This document shows, piece after piece, positions 9,201 through 17,935 of a DNA stretch of 64,000 bases. Positions within the stretch are counted from its first letter, which is position 1; the number at the start of each line of letters is the position of its first letter. The position numbers were made by a program, and so were the translations under genes. The notes beneath the pieces were generated by a model. That model was not told where the DNA came from. It ran no database searches and saw only the letters and a program-made list of their open reading frames with translations. Source of the stretch: a virus; IMG/VR virus record IMGVR_UViG_3300010391_000273, positions 1 through 64,000 of that record; one strand, written 5' to 3'.

Positions 9201-10361
9201 TTGTGTTGTTCCACCTTCAGTTGTTCTGATATTTGCTACATCAGCTGCGTTTTCAGCCCCCATAGCTTGTTTAGCGGCTGCGCGATTAGCTACAATTCTC
9301 TGTGTAGTCATTCGTTGATTAGCTGAATTAGCTAATGCAGCTTGTGTAGCCTCTGAAGGACCAGCTCCAGGAACAGCACGAGCTAAAGTAGCATTTGGAT
9401 TGATTTGGAACCCTTCTGCAAGTTTCTGATCAATAAGAGCGTTGGTTTCTGGATCAGCTATGGCAGCATGTCCCTCTCCAGGAATTGGTAATCCTGTCTG
9501 AGGATCTATACCTGTATGGAGAACATTTTCTATATTTACTGGTTGTTGTGGGGTCGTTGTTGATGGACGTGAGTCTATTATAGCTTGCTTTATACTATTT
9601 ATTTTGCCCTTAGCAGCCTTTTTAACAATGGGAATGATACCTCTAGCAGCTAGATTAGCTGCATTTTCACTGGAGTTAAAATCTGAAGCAGTAATTGCTG
9701 GAGAAGTACTAGTTAAAGCTGGGGCTTCAGCTTTAATTGGTATGCCAGTTTCTGGATTGATAGCAGGCCAAGACTTTACCCCTGTTACTGGATCTACAGA
9801 TTTTGGAGTTGGAGCTGGAGGAACAGCAGTCTTAACTGCTTCGAGTGTAGGAGCAGGTGCATGTGGTTTGGAATATTTTCCAAAGGCTCCACCTGTAGCA
9901 CCGCCTACAAGCATTCCTAGAAGGTCTCCACTTGACCAATTTGTAGCAGCTGTCTTTAGATCTTCTCCTTCAGCTACTTTATTGGCAACAGTAGAGGCTC
10001 CCGAGATACCAGCACCAATTCCAGCTGAGACAAAAGGTTTACCAGCACGAATCATCCATGAACCTGGAATAGCTCCTAGTGCTCCACCTACAAGAACTCT
10101 TTTTGGATTGACTTCATGTTTAGGTTCTATATACTTTTCTACGGCAGCTTCAGATAAGGCCCCACCTAGCCCGCCTCCAACGATTGCTCCAGGTGGACCA
10201 CCAACAGCAAATCCTCCCATGGCACCTACGCCCATTCCGCCGACTCGAAGGACTCCACCACCAATAATTCGGGCATAATCCTCCCAAGTCATCTCCTCTG
10301 GTTTTGGTGGAGGAGCTTCTTCCTGTAGGGCTGGTGACGTATACGGTTTACGATTAGGCAC
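6201..10361 (-). CDS. Giant virion (probable DNA-ejection) protein, 1386 aa
   Basis: Largest gene of the window. Residues about 30-75 and 90-160 are glycine-zipper-like hydrophobic stretches (GGGVLRVGGMGVGAMGGFAV), suggesting membrane insertion. A very long Pro/Ala/Glu-rich middle (about 170-900) carries a recurring phrase of the type GIDPETGLPI (near residues 280, 430). A second Gly/Ala-rich hydrophobic part and helical C-terminal domain (about 940-1330) follow. In podophages, large internal proteins with such segments enter the host envelope during genome entry. There is no sign of tape-measure repeats or a lytic transglycosylase domain. Function is inferred from size, position and composition. 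Confidence 0.75.
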   Translation of the reverse strand: MPNRKPYTSPALQEEAPPPKPEEMTWEDYARIIGGGVLRVGGMGVGAMGGFAVGGPPGAIVGGGLGGALSEAAVEKYIEPKHEVNPKRVLVGGALGAIPGSWMIRAGKPFVSAGIGAGISGASTVANKVAEGEDLKTAATNWSSGDLLGMLVGGATGGAFGKYSKPHAPAPTLEAVKTAVPPAPTPKSVDPVTGVKSWPAINPETGIPIKAEAPALTSTSPAITASDFNSSENAANLAARGIIPIVKKAAKGKINSIKQAIIDSRPSTTTPQQPVNIENVLHTGIDPQTGLPIPGEGHAAIADPETNALIDQKLAEGFQINPNATLARAVPGAGPSEATQAALANSANQRMTTQRIVANRAAAKQAMGAENAADVANIRTTEGGTTQQAIAATQAKEEVARLAQAELDRIKEGLPIQQDPSSLSTPLRGIDPETGLPISGSIKHVAEPPVDEAAALGGGSKTGPQDPLQILYETKKEAVVASNKLGGKYDIAKTPGGAYRLIEIVPTKPPEVPSTSPIEPTPTPEPPTPGPGSPIITDEMMGLHGQRFNKTEAFFKVKQLGGDSYVKQVSPTKWEVRFKSLDSQAPVAPDVSAEPIAEAPVPFKPAQPIVSEPIPVPKPNFGDLSPDEVLRMKDIQPGVGVRRTPAELAEWKDLYTRSQGKIQVQFPAEPPSDLTFKEPDPQYPGNTRVSIAPLSAAQQAALEKMGVTPEMSSKMSPADAQDLIDSYGALAHPVEPQVPPQINAVGEPEPTLPGVNPTNNPTPKLVPRMPAQAPEGAGFPGPLGEGAVPSSQPDLFTPPAPVEPQGAAPIRSTPDASRAARIQKQIDFALKNFSPEANLERERLDAIYNNPSTPPEIKRETGQALQALAQSEKQRLAAASKSAIPVEPVKPFEPPVETPSPTSDELSKLSPAEQDRLLADLVRKFKQNGEKGEIANQAIFRIAGGLGGAAVGATQTPEDPLKGALIGGTAGVLAPGAIRAAINAVRSNPNATQTEISEVADKVKGSVTTLGRMLPDWQRFSYLLDPINLPINVLVGPYGSALMGSIEHALQGDMRGLKALKLLLTTNKFLSGVKTGVMAGEAKHIIADVTERTEGVMGQAGPKSFRALVSSPAILMAAGDRSARRTLMDAGFSEQEARLITLTAEPLTGWGQGIAKFKKGAQTKGGIKSISANLALPFYRTAVNQMERSLERTPVIGIFAQRAKDVIDRDSRSAQIAQQTFGGGLAGASFLLGASMPGSDPRSPTNKVIRKFINEATGQYGTLVSSAFVAGLAYSSQKSPAGAVIQRLSSGDLPLPTTQPIVDVYNLSKVLTGEKEASLESLPGGLLPGVFRPNRPGSLPGFISQLMDKSEPPINSRPAQPVITTRPQPSGSTRKPFTPPARPTKK

Positions 10362-11527
10362 TAGCGACTCCTAATCGTTTGTAGAAGTTGATATACCATA
10401 GCACGATCTTCTGGAAGGATTGATCCTTCTTCTAAACCATGAGTAATAATATCCTCATTTGAAACTCCAGCTGGAGTAGTTTTTACAATAGTTTTTACTA
10501 GGTTACTAATATCTGATGGAAATCTACCATAGAGGCTATCCTCAAATTGAAGGAATTCTGCCTTGGCCTTTTCTGTAGGTTTTTTATCTGGAAGAAATCC
10601 AGATAAACCTCCAGGTTGAGTTGTTCCTAGCCCCCTAAGTTTAGCATATTGTCTGTCGTCAGTAGGAGTAATAATAGCTTTAGATCCAGATGTCGAAGGC
10701 TTAGCTCCTAATGAACCACCACCTGGAACAGTTTCAATAGTAAGTTTACCGTTACGCATAATGTAAACTTGTGAGGGAACAGGGTTTCCTTGAGCATCCA
10801 AAACAGGTCGATCTAGAAAAGTTCCATGATCTTGTGGAGGTTGTACCCTCTTTCTATTGGCATCTTCAGTCTGATATTGTGGAAAAGTACCTTTATATCC
10901 TTCTGACTTTGCATCTAAATATTCGACATAATTTGCTGAGTGTGCAGGTTCTTTACGTCCACCAATGATGTCCATGGATGGCTCTGAACCTGTGGCGAGT
11001 CTGTAAATGGCTGCACGTTGAGCAACGGTGTACTTCTTTTCAAAGTCTGGATCTTCGAGTTTAGCTTGAGCATCTTCTTGGAGTTTAGCCTTACGAATAG
11101 CTTCAATCTGAACTGGGAAACCCCTAAACTTTTTGGGCGTAGCAGGTTGAGATGGCCCTACCTCACCTGGTCCGAGGGGAACTGTTCCTGGTTGGCCTGG
11201 AATAACGAGGTTAGGCGCTTGCTGTTCAATAAAATTAGTATCTGAACCCGGAACCATATCTTGACCTGGGGTGAGCATGCTTCCTCGACGTTGAAGCTCT
11301 TGAACTTCTCTATCGGACTTGTCAGCAACCATTTTCTCCATCGTCGCTTGACGATAGAGGGCATTTGTCTTGGCGTTCTCATCCCGATCCCGAATTTGGG
11401 ACTCAATATTTCTATTATTAATCTCGTCCATCATAGCTTGACGCTTCTCTAGACGTCTAGTAGTCAAGATTTCGTCAAGTGTAGATCCAAGTGTATAAGG
11501 ATTATTAGAGTTTGATTGAATTGGCAT
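10361..11527 (-). CDS. Probable internal/ejection virion protein, 388 aa
   Basis: The N-terminal 90 residues are a charged coiled coil (TRRLEKRQAMMDEINNRNIE and onwards), the middle is Pro/Gly-rich and the C-terminus helical. It shares one base with the start of the giant gene, so translation is coupled. Position between two other large structural genes suggests an internal head protein. No family is recognised. Confidence 0.65.
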   Translation of the reverse strand: MPIQSNSNNPYTLGSTLDEILTTRRLEKRQAMMDEINNRNIESQIRDRDENAKTNALYRQATMEKMVADKSDREVQELQRRGSMLTPGQDMVPGSDTNFIEQQAPNLVIPGQPGTVPLGPGEVGPSQPATPKKFRGFPVQIEAIRKAKLQEDAQAKLEDPDFEKKYTVAQRAAIYRLATGSEPSMDIIGGRKEPAHSANYVEYLDAKSEGYKGTFPQYQTEDANRKRVQPPQDHGTFLDRPVLDAQGNPVPSQVYIMRNGKLTIETVPGGGSLGAKPSTSGSKAIITPTDDRQYAKLRGLGTTQPGGLSGFLPDKKPTEKAKAEFLQFEDSLYGRFPSDISNLVKTIVKTTPAGVSNEDIITHGLEEGSILPEDRAMVYQLLQTIRSR

Positions 11528-11530
11528 GAG

Positions 11531-12607
11531 TTATCTTCCAAAGAATCGGCTAGCTAAATCTAAGCCAGTTAAAGCTCTTGATCCCCATTGAGCAGCCTTT
11601 TCTGTCTTCCCTGGTATAGCATAACCAGTTAGAGGTTGTGGAGTATAAGAACCTCCTGGAGCGAGTCTGGCTTGAAGTTGGGCTTGGAGAGTAGCGGCCC
11701 CGGCTTTTTCAGCATCAGAGGGAGCTATAGGGCCATAACCTAGATCCATTGGAGCATAAGTTTTATTATTTAGCGTCAAGGAAGGTGGAGTAAATTTAGA
11801 ACCACCACCCATGATATAACTTGTCTGTCCTAACTTACGCATTGCATCAGATTCATTCTGGTTTCGTCCAGTTTGTGCCTGTTGCATAAGCTGATCATAC
11901 TTCTGGGTGAAGTCACCTTGAGTATTACGATTGGTAGCTGCAGTGTTAGCCTCGCTATCAAATAACTTTGCAGCATCACCAAAAGTGGTACGATCAGTAT
12001 TTGGATTGCTACCTCTACCCATAAGCCGAGACAACCAGTTTCCACTTTCTCTAGCCCCATTTAAAGCTGAGGTTCCACCTACAGAAGGTGTTAGACCTGT
12101 AGGAAGTATGGATGATCCTGCTACAGTTTGTGTAGAGGGTAGTAAACCAGCCATTGTTGAACCAGCTCCAGTTGCAGACGCACCTACAGTTCCCGCCCCA
12201 ATCGAGGTACCCGCACCAGGCAATGTGGCACTGCCCAAACCTGACGTCACCCCCGCTTCCACCCCACCAACCCCGCCAGAAAACACGCCAGCCGCCCCCA
12301 TAGTGGCAAGTGTCGCCGCCGCGAGTCCGGCCACGATCAAGGTATTGCGAAGTTTATGCCCCTTGGGATTGAAGTTTCCGTGATCATCGACTTCCATATC
12401 CCCCTCATTGACCACATACCCATTCGCCTGGGCCATCCTCAGAATCTGCTGACTCTGACTCTTCGAGATGGTCGGATGTCCCGGATCTTGTCCCCACGCA
12501 CGCATCTGCTCTTGATACCAAGGCATCGCCCGCATGGCAATATTTGCCTGGTCAATCGTCGCTTCTGATGGTTTATTATAACCTAAGTTAGGCTGAGTTG
12601 TTGGCAT
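11531..12607 (-). CDS. Probable ejection protein with a Gly/Ala-rich membrane segment, 358 aa
   Basis: An N-terminal helical domain (about 1-85; YQEQMRAWGQDPGHPTISKS) is followed by a strongly hydrophobic Ala/Gly segment (residues about 88-120, NTLIVAGLAAATLATMGAAG) and a Gly/Thr-rich low-complexity part. The 5' third of the gene (12160-12560) is clearly GC-richer than its 3' part, suggesting mosaic origin. A membrane-penetrating role at DNA entry is inferred. The start lies inside the repeated CATTTAACGAGTCT leader. Confidence 0.65.
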   Translation of the reverse strand: MPTTQPNLGYNKPSEATIDQANIAMRAMPWYQEQMRAWGQDPGHPTISKSQSQQILRMAQANGYVVNEGDMEVDDHGNFNPKGHKLRNTLIVAGLAAATLATMGAAGVFSGGVGGVEAGVTSGLGSATLPGAGTSIGAGTVGASATGAGSTMAGLLPSTQTVAGSSILPTGLTPSVGGTSALNGARESGNWLSRLMGRGSNPNTDRTTFGDAAKLFDSEANTAATNRNTQGDFTQKYDQLMQQAQTGRNQNESDAMRKLGQTSYIMGGGSKFTPPSLTLNNKTYAPMDLGYGPIAPSDAEKAGAATLQAQLQARLAPGGSYTPQPLTGYAIPGKTEKAAQWGSRALTGLDLASRFFGR

Positions 12608-12681
12608 TTAACGAGTCTCCGAGTTAAATTTCATATAATTATCTCTTAAGCTTTAAGACTATACTAGACTAGGCTTGATCA

Positions 12682-13809
12682 TTAACCAGTTGGATTTCGT
12701 CTTCGATCGTCCCAATAGTTTGCATTTTGAGTTGCTTGCTGGCCAAAGTTAGCAGCGAATTGGTCATTTTGTGAATTGATTCCCTGTTGCTGTAAGCCCT
12801 GAGATCCGAGGCCTAGGGCATAGTTACGATCTGAGTTAGTGTAACCTAGACCTAAATTACCCTGACCTAGCCAGAATTGGTTATTGACTCCCTTATTTCG
12901 AATTTGAGCGTCGATAAGGCCAAGCTCCTTTTGCAAGCCAAGTTGATCTTGTTGAGAAAGGAGCGAGCCTTGCTCTGAAAGGGCATTTTGAATCTCTTGT
13001 CTACGAGCATTTAACTCATTTTGCAGGAGTTGCGATTGAAATGATGCTGTGTTCTGTCCAGCCTTCTCATAGGCTCCTCGTGTTTCAGAGCTAGGATTAC
13101 CATATGCACCGCCCTGCTCAGCCATTTGAGCCAGATAATCTCGAACCCCGCGTGTCTGTGTATCCCGAAAGGCTTCAGTTTGACCTTTGATGACTGGATC
13201 ATTGGGATTAACACTCAGACTTTGATTAGCCCTTTCCATAAGAGTTCGGAAAAGCTGCGAATCTTGAGGACTTGGTAAATATTGGCTTCCAGGATCATTA
13301 AAATTGACTGGGTTACTTAAACTAGAAAATCCACCGAAGCCCCCCGAACCAAATCCACTTGAACTTCCACCGGGTGCAGAAGCATAACCACTATCATAAT
13401 TTGAAGATCCTGGGGCTCCTTGTCCACTTGTGGACCATGGACCTGTTCCTGGTGTGCCTGTTGGTTGATCTCTACCTGTGCCTGCTAGGTCAGCCGCGAG
13501 ACGGCCATTTTGAATTTCCGAGGGATGAGCAAGCCAATAGGCACGATCGGCAAACCCGCTTCCTTGACCACCGTCGGTGATGCCATATTGCTTGTAGAGA
13601 GCATCGATGCCATAGGGATCATTGGGAGGAGGAGTTGATCCTGGAGCTGGAGGAGTTGTAGGGGGAGGTGTTGCAGGTGGTGGGATAGGTGGAGGAAGAG
13701 GTGGCCTACGTCTCGATCCATCTGGCCCCACGATATCTGGATCTGGTGCCTGGATATTTGGATCAGTGTAGTCTTGATCAGCTCTGGTATTGTCGTTTAA
13801 AAATGCCAT
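12682..13809 (-). CDS. Probable internal virion protein, Pro/Gly/Gln-rich, 375 aa
   Basis: The first 70 residues are proline-rich (PPLPPPIPPPATPPPTTPPA region), followed by a Gly/Ser-rich part and a Gln/Asn-rich helical C-terminal half (about 190-350; MERANQSLSVNPNDPVIKGQ, EIQNALSEQGSLLSQQDQLG). The C-terminal half resembles the soluble helical parts of podophage internal proteins. Family unknown. Confidence 0.65.
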   Translation of the reverse strand: MAFLNDNTRADQDYTDPNIQAPDPDIVGPDGSRRRPPLPPPIPPPATPPPTTPPAPGSTPPPNDPYGIDALYKQYGITDGGQGSGFADRAYWLAHPSEIQNGRLAADLAGTGRDQPTGTPGTGPWSTSGQGAPGSSNYDSGYASAPGGSSSGFGSGGFGGFSSLSNPVNFNDPGSQYLPSPQDSQLFRTLMERANQSLSVNPNDPVIKGQTEAFRDTQTRGVRDYLAQMAEQGGAYGNPSSETRGAYEKAGQNTASFQSQLLQNELNARRQEIQNALSEQGSLLSQQDQLGLQKELGLIDAQIRNKGVNNQFWLGQGNLGLGYTNSDRNYALGLGSQGLQQQGINSQNDQFAANFGQQATQNANYWDDRRRNPTG

Positions 13810-13834
13810 AATATTATTCCTATTCTTATACTAG

Positions 13835-13942
13835 TTAGATAGCCATTCCAGCATTCCATGCTAAGGCGCACTGCCGGGTAAGTTCATCCATTAGAAGACT
13901 TCGTTGCCCACACCAACTATGAAAGACGGCACCTGCACACAT
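13835..13942 (-). CDS. Small protein, 35 aa
   Basis: ORF in an otherwise gene-free 180-base gap, ATG at 13942. Product MCAGAVFHSWCGQRSLLMDE then a short helix. No strong ribosome binding site; called because the surroundings are densely coding on this strand. Confidence 0.35.
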   Translation of the reverse strand: MCAGAVFHSWCGQRSLLMDELTRQCALAWNAGMAI

Positions 13943-13989
13943 TAATTTTATTTATCTTCTACTGAGGATCTCGGCTTAGGAAATTGATA

Positions 13990-14607
13990 CTAAAAAACGA
14001 GAAACATCCGATTACTGGTTGAAGCCAACAGTGGTGCAAACGACGCGATGACCATATCATGATCAGCACCAACTTTTATGATACTCAAACTATAACTTCC
14101 AGCAGGTGTTTGAGCCGCGTTTGAATCAGACATTGAGAGTCCGCCTTGGGTCGTACGAATCGTCGTGTTGGCGCCTGCTGACTGTCCCCCTACGACGTTC
14201 CCTGAGACTGCGACCAGCCAACAGTTATCCAATACCGTTGTGACGGCAACAGTGATAGGGCTCCCCGTTGGAAGCGATCCGGTGTTGCTGGCATCCGGCA
14301 CACCTGTCGTTTTTGCTCCCGTATAGGACGTGGATCCTCCAGACGATGAAGCGGTTCCTCCGGTGAGAGACACCGTATTCGCGCCTGCAGTTGGATTGAC
14401 GAGATAGAACAGATACAACTCATTGGTGTGATTCGGCAAGACGATCTTGTTGATCTGGGTCATCGCCACACTGTTATAAGTGACACCCGTAATCAGATCA
14501 GTTGGGTGCTGACACCCCACGAACAACACCGAGGCTCCGGCGGCACACGTATGCGTCCAGGTTGCCCCACCATTCACGCCAGCTGTTGCATCAAAGGCAA
14601 TGGCCAT
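13990..14607 (-). CDS. Tail/fibre-associated β-rich protein, 205 aa
   Basis: Start ATG at 14607 overlaps the upstream stop as TAATG. An upstream in-frame start exists but would overlap the previous gene by 34 bases. The product is a Gly/Ser/Thr-rich β-protein (AIAFDATAGVNGGATWTHTC, then VSLTGGTASSSGGST), typical of receptor-binding or decoration modules. It belongs to the GC-richer fibre block 13.9-20.6 kb. Confidence 0.7.
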   Translation of the reverse strand: MAIAFDATAGVNGGATWTHTCAAGASVLFVGCQHPTDLITGVTYNSVAMTQINKIVLPNHTNELYLFYLVNPTAGANTVSLTGGTASSSGGSTSYTGAKTTGVPDASNTGSLPTGSPITVAVTTVLDNCWLVAVSGNVVGGQSAGANTTIRTTQGGLSMSDSNAAQTPAGSYSLSIIKVGADHDMVIASFAPLLASTSNRMFLVF

Positions 14608-15521
14608 TAGAATCCCTTGGTGACTGCCACCACGTCCCAAAACGAATCGATACTACTATACACACATCCAATATAGTCGGTCTTCCCGGAGGCTGTTTGT
14701 GTCAATGCTGTGATGTCTGTTCCAAAGCGGAATCCGCCAGCTCCCGTGTTCAACGCAAGAGTTCTTGCACCCCCTGATGCAAGATGTCGAATGGTGATTT
14801 TCTGTCCATTTGTTGCATTAGACGGTACATCAATAGTACGATCTCCGGCAGCAGCAAGCGTAAAAACAGTTGCCAATGACGCATCAAGGGCAGGAGTGGC
14901 ACCATCCGAGAGTGCAACAACAATAGGAGCACCTGTTGCTACATAAGTAGGGAGAGCCGCTCCATTTGACTTGAGCAAATAACCACTAGTTCCCACACCC
15001 ACATTTTGCAGGGCTCCAGTAGCTGTGGTACCAGCTGCTACAAGTCCATAGGCGGTAGTGAGAGTTGCGAGGCCTGTTCCACCACCTACGACGCCTAGGA
15101 CCGCAAACGCGGGGTCCGCAGCCGCTCCACCGCTCACCAAAGGATGACCTGTAGTGCCAGCAGTTGTCACAACAACAGCCGCTCCAGCTTGTCCAAGGAG
15201 GACTCCATGATTCGTGAGGGTCGTGTCCCCTGTGCCACCTTGGGTGACTGGAAGGGTGCCACTGAAGGGAGGACCTGGAGGTCCCATCTCGCCCTGTTCA
15301 CCTTCTTCGCCCTCAAGTCCTTGAGGTCCTAAGCCTGGGGGACCTGTCGCGCCAGTGGATCCTGGGTTGGTATAAGACAAACCTGCCCATACCGTGGCAC
15401 CGTCGCCAATCTTGGTCTTGCCTGTATCGGTCTCGTATCCGATTTCACCGGCCAAGAGTGTGGGATCAGCTGCAGTCCATCCAGCAGCTGTGCCCCGTCG
15501 AACTTGAATTTGTACAGCCAT
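14607..15521 (-). CDS. Collagen-like tail fibre protein, 304 aa
   Basis: The N-terminus has the phage-fibre repeat pattern VQIQVRRGTAAGWTAADP ... LLAGEIGYETDTGKTKIGDG (about residues 3-45), known from fibre and tropism proteins. It is followed by a short Gly-X-Y collagen-like segment (about 52-90, STGATGPPG, GEMGPPGPP). The rest is a Gly/Ala/Thr-rich β region ending in a DYIGCVYSSIDSFWDVV head. A trimeric host-attachment fibre is likely. Confidence 0.8.
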   Translation of the reverse strand: MAVQIQVRRGTAAGWTAADPTLLAGEIGYETDTGKTKIGDGATVWAGLSYTNPGSTGATGPPGLGPQGLEGEEGEQGEMGPPGPPFSGTLPVTQGGTGDTTLTNHGVLLGQAGAAVVVTTAGTTGHPLVSGGAAADPAFAVLGVVGGGTGLATLTTAYGLVAAGTTATGALQNVGVGTSGYLLKSNGAALPTYVATGAPIVVALSDGATPALDASLATVFTLAAAGDRTIDVPSNATNGQKITIRHLASGGARTLALNTGAGGFRFGTDITALTQTASGKTDYIGCVYSSIDSFWDVVAVTKGF

Positions 15522-15530
15522 AGGTTACTC

Positions 15531-15869
15531 TTAGACGATGACCTTTTCACCTTCGACGGTAATCACCAGGGATGCCCCTGATCCGTCAAGACCAACAAGG
15601 AAGTCTGTGGAGAGCATTTTACACATACAGTAATAGTCAAATTCGCTGTTGGCTGCTACCGAGTGACCCTTGAAAAGTTCCGTACCAACAGTGGCCGTTC
15701 CAGTTGTGGTGCTCAAACAGAGTGTGAACGTAACCGCGCCTGCCGTTACATTCGCGACGTGGATATGCCGGATGACTGTATACTCTGTAGCGATTGCTGA
15801 GGTGTAGACGTTGGTCGCCGTCGCGGCGATGAATGCCGGTCCTGCTAGTTTCTTGATCTGTCCTGCCAT
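15531..15869 (-). CDS. Small fibre/tail-associated protein, 112 aa
   Basis: β-rich product (TAIATEYTVIRHIHVANVTA, VTFTLCLSTTTGTATVGTEL) with the look of a small jelly-roll or decoration module. It is located between two collagen-like fibre genes. Similar small proteins in phages sit on fibres or baseplates; no family assigned. Confidence 0.65.
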   Translation of the reverse strand: MAGQIKKLAGPAFIAATATNVYTSAIATEYTVIRHIHVANVTAGAVTFTLCLSTTTGTATVGTELFKGHSVAANSEFDYYCMCKMLSTDFLVGLDGSGASLVITVEGEKVIV

Positions 15870-15923
15870 GTGTGTATTCCTTTAGTTTAAGAGTTTATGT
15901 TGGTTTACGTTTGGGATAGAGTA

Positions 15924-16814
15924 TTAGGGGGCTCCGCCGTCGAGGATATTATAACCAAAAAATGTGAAACCTGTGGGTGTACCACCATCGATCCAGACGG
16001 GATCAAGTTCACTACCGCTCCCACCACCAGTTGCTCCCGTAGGGCCTCGTGGTCCGATGGGGCCTGGGATGTAACTATCTTCTCCGTCTTCGCCATCGGG
16101 ACCCATAAGGCCCTGAAGACCCATCGGTCCTTGGAGCCCTGTGGCCCCTGTCAAACCTGTGGCACCGGGGGGACCCATCTCTCCAGGTTCGCCGTCGTCG
16201 CCATCTTGACCAGGGACGCCCATCAGCCCTTGGGGACCTGTTGCCCCCGCTACCCCAGCAGCGCCCGTTGTCCCAGCAGCTCCTGGAATCCCGATGCCAT
16301 CTTCTCCATCTTCACCAGGATCGCCAGGGAACCCCATGACGCCTTGGAGGCCCATGGGACCACGTGGACCAGGAATGATAGGAGCATCTTCTCCAGGTTC
16401 CCCATCTTGACTCATGCCATATATGTTGATGGCCGAAAGAGTTGTCCCAGATACTTGTAAACCACTTCCTATTGATAACTCTTGGAAGTCACCGGCACCA
16501 CTACTTCCACGCCCAACAATTTTGGCGCTTCCGGTGGCTGCGACGAGATTTTTGAAAGGGAGACGCCCTTTAACACCAGTTTCTAGATCTACCTGGTCCC
16601 AGAGTAGGGGATTATCTCCTGTCCCAGTGTTTGTAATCGAACGGGATTGAGGAGTAGAATCACCTTGGATGGTTCCTGGCTTGAGAAGATTTTTGTCTCC
16701 AAAGGTTTGGTTCCAGCGTTGGTTGATTGCTGATTCAATATGATCCAGATCGTCCCGGAGATAACCCCGAACACGTTCCCATGGACCATCAAGATATTTG
16801 AGTAGGCTAATCAT
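15924..16814 (-). CDS. Collagen-like tail fibre protein, 296 aa
   Basis: The N-terminal ~120 residues form an attachment part (LDGPWERVRGYLRDDLDHIE). A Gly-X-Y repeat of more than 100 residues follows (about 150-270), interrupted in several places, with typical triplets GPRGPMGLQG and GATGLTGATG. The C-terminus is a short β head. Collagen-like triple helices are known in phage fibres. The gene is GC-rich because of Gly/Pro codons. Confidence 0.8.
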   Translation of the reverse strand: MISLLKYLDGPWERVRGYLRDDLDHIESAINQRWNQTFGDKNLLKPGTIQGDSTPQSRSITNTGTGDNPLLWDQVDLETGVKGRLPFKNLVAATGSAKIVGRGSSGAGDFQELSIGSGLQVSGTTLSAINIYGMSQDGEPGEDAPIIPGPRGPMGLQGVMGFPGDPGEDGEDGIGIPGAAGTTGAAGVAGATGPQGLMGVPGQDGDDGEPGEMGPPGATGLTGATGLQGPMGLQGLMGPDGEDGEDSYIPGPIGPRGPTGATGGGSGSELDPVWIDGGTPTGFTFFGYNILDGGAP

Positions 16815-16839
16815 ACTAGTTCCGCAAATGCCAAGTCAA

Positions 16840-16853
16840 GCCGCACGTGCGGC
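16840..16853. repeat. 14-bp perfect palindrome GCCGCACGTGCGGC
   Basis: Self-complementary sequence between two fibre genes. Without a T run it is not a normal terminator. Related GC-rich units with GCGGCGAA or GCCGCAGGCT occur at about 5722, 22686 and 38645, so it belongs to a dispersed family. Confidence 0.5.
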
Positions 16854-16862
16854 GAACCCAGG

Positions 16863-17849
16863 CTATGATCGTTCCTCTTCACGAGGATGAATATCTAGAC
16901 GATGAATTTGCCATCCCTCTGGGACCGACACCGTTGCAGGAGTAACATCAACGGAGCCAGAAGCAGCTAAGGCAAAACCATACACGTCCATTCCAACCGT
17001 GGCGATGATCGTTCCTAGATCTAACGTACCCACACCAAACGCACGAATGTGGCCTGACGCACTCGGAAACGTGGGATTAATGTTCGTTGACGTGTTACCC
17101 GTATGCCATGGGCCTCGCCATGCAGACTCGTTGCCTGCTGCTGTAAAAGGACGAGCGACAGCAAACGCTGGGGTAAACCCAAATCCCGAAACAGTAAGAA
17201 TTGATCCCGTGCCGGTTGTTTTATAGGTGCAAAAGAGATTACGGATTGGGTCACCCACAGGAATACTTAAAGCGACATAGTAGTGGGTAAAGCCCACCGT
17301 GTTGACGTTCGAGTCTGAGCTACAGGTAAAGGGTCCACCAAGTGACGTGATGAGATGTGTAAGCACCACAGCCGCGTTGAGCAGCACGACGGCCTGATCT
17401 GCTGTAAAGTCGTCCGAGCGCCATGCTGGCACCCCTTGGGCAAAAATCCACAGCTGGGTTAGGGGCACATAGGGACCGAGTAATCGTGTGAGATCGGCTG
17501 ATCCAACATAGGAACCCACATGCATATAGCGATTGTCACTGGTCGAGTCTCGGAGGACGATGGCTGTATACTTCGCGGCGGAAGTATTGACGAATGAGTT
17601 GGCACTATTTGTAACTGTAAAGCCGCCCGACACAAAGCTCATCACGCCGCCAAGTGTATCTGGGGTGGTTGTCGCATAGATGGTTCCTGGCATGTTGTTG
17701 GATCGAAATGTTGGAAGTTTGGTTATTTGGGGGAACACCCAAATGGCCACCACACCCGATGCCAAAGAGAAGGTGGTAGGAATCAGGCGGGCCGATGTGC
17801 CATCACCAGTCCATGTTACGATTTGTTGTTCCCATTTTCCTGTTGCCAT
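16863..17849 (-). CDS. Tail/fibre protein, 328 aa, unknown family
   Basis: A Gly/Ser/Thr-rich β protein opening MATGKWEQQIVTWTGDGTSA and ending with a conserved-looking C-terminus WQIHRLDIHPREEERS. The next fibre gene upstream ends WQLHRFEINPRVEEQS, so both share a C-terminal tag and may be paralogues or dock to the same partner. Starts in the CATTTATCGAGTCT leader repeat. Confidence 0.7.
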   Translation of the reverse strand: MATGKWEQQIVTWTGDGTSARLIPTTFSLASGVVAIWVFPQITKLPTFRSNNMPGTIYATTTPDTLGGVMSFVSGGFTVTNSANSFVNTSAAKYTAIVLRDSTSDNRYMHVGSYVGSADLTRLLGPYVPLTQLWIFAQGVPAWRSDDFTADQAVVLLNAAVVLTHLITSLGGPFTCSSDSNVNTVGFTHYYVALSIPVGDPIRNLFCTYKTTGTGSILTVSGFGFTPAFAVARPFTAAGNESAWRGPWHTGNTSTNINPTFPSASGHIRAFGVGTLDLGTIIATVGMDVYGFALAASGSVDVTPATVSVPEGWQIHRLDIHPREEERS

Positions 17850-17935
17850 TTATCGAGTCTCCGAAATACAACCCATTTACAATAGTCCTGTGATTAAAAA
17901 TTCCATTTATTGAGTCTCCAAGGTAAATCTCATTA
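17847..17935 (-). repeat. Duplicated gene-leader repeat (CATTTATTGAGTCTCC family)
   Basis: Two copies, 17847-17869 and 17904-17935. On the minus strand the unit reads like a ribosome-binding leader ending in ATG (GGAGACTCRATAAATG). Only the copy at 17847 leads a gene; the one at 17904 is an orphan. Other copies start genes at 12607, 21685 and 29038. Confidence 0.7.

Noticed and set aside
6985-10278. Plus-strand ORFs inside the giant ejection-protein gene (up to 224 aa)
   Set aside because: They are Ala/Pro/Gly-rich shadows of a long low-complexity gene on the other strand.
15897-16460. Plus-strand 187-aa Cys/Thr-rich ORF
   Set aside because: It is the reverse complement of the collagen-like repeat gene; Gly-X-Y codons create an open frame on the opposite strand.
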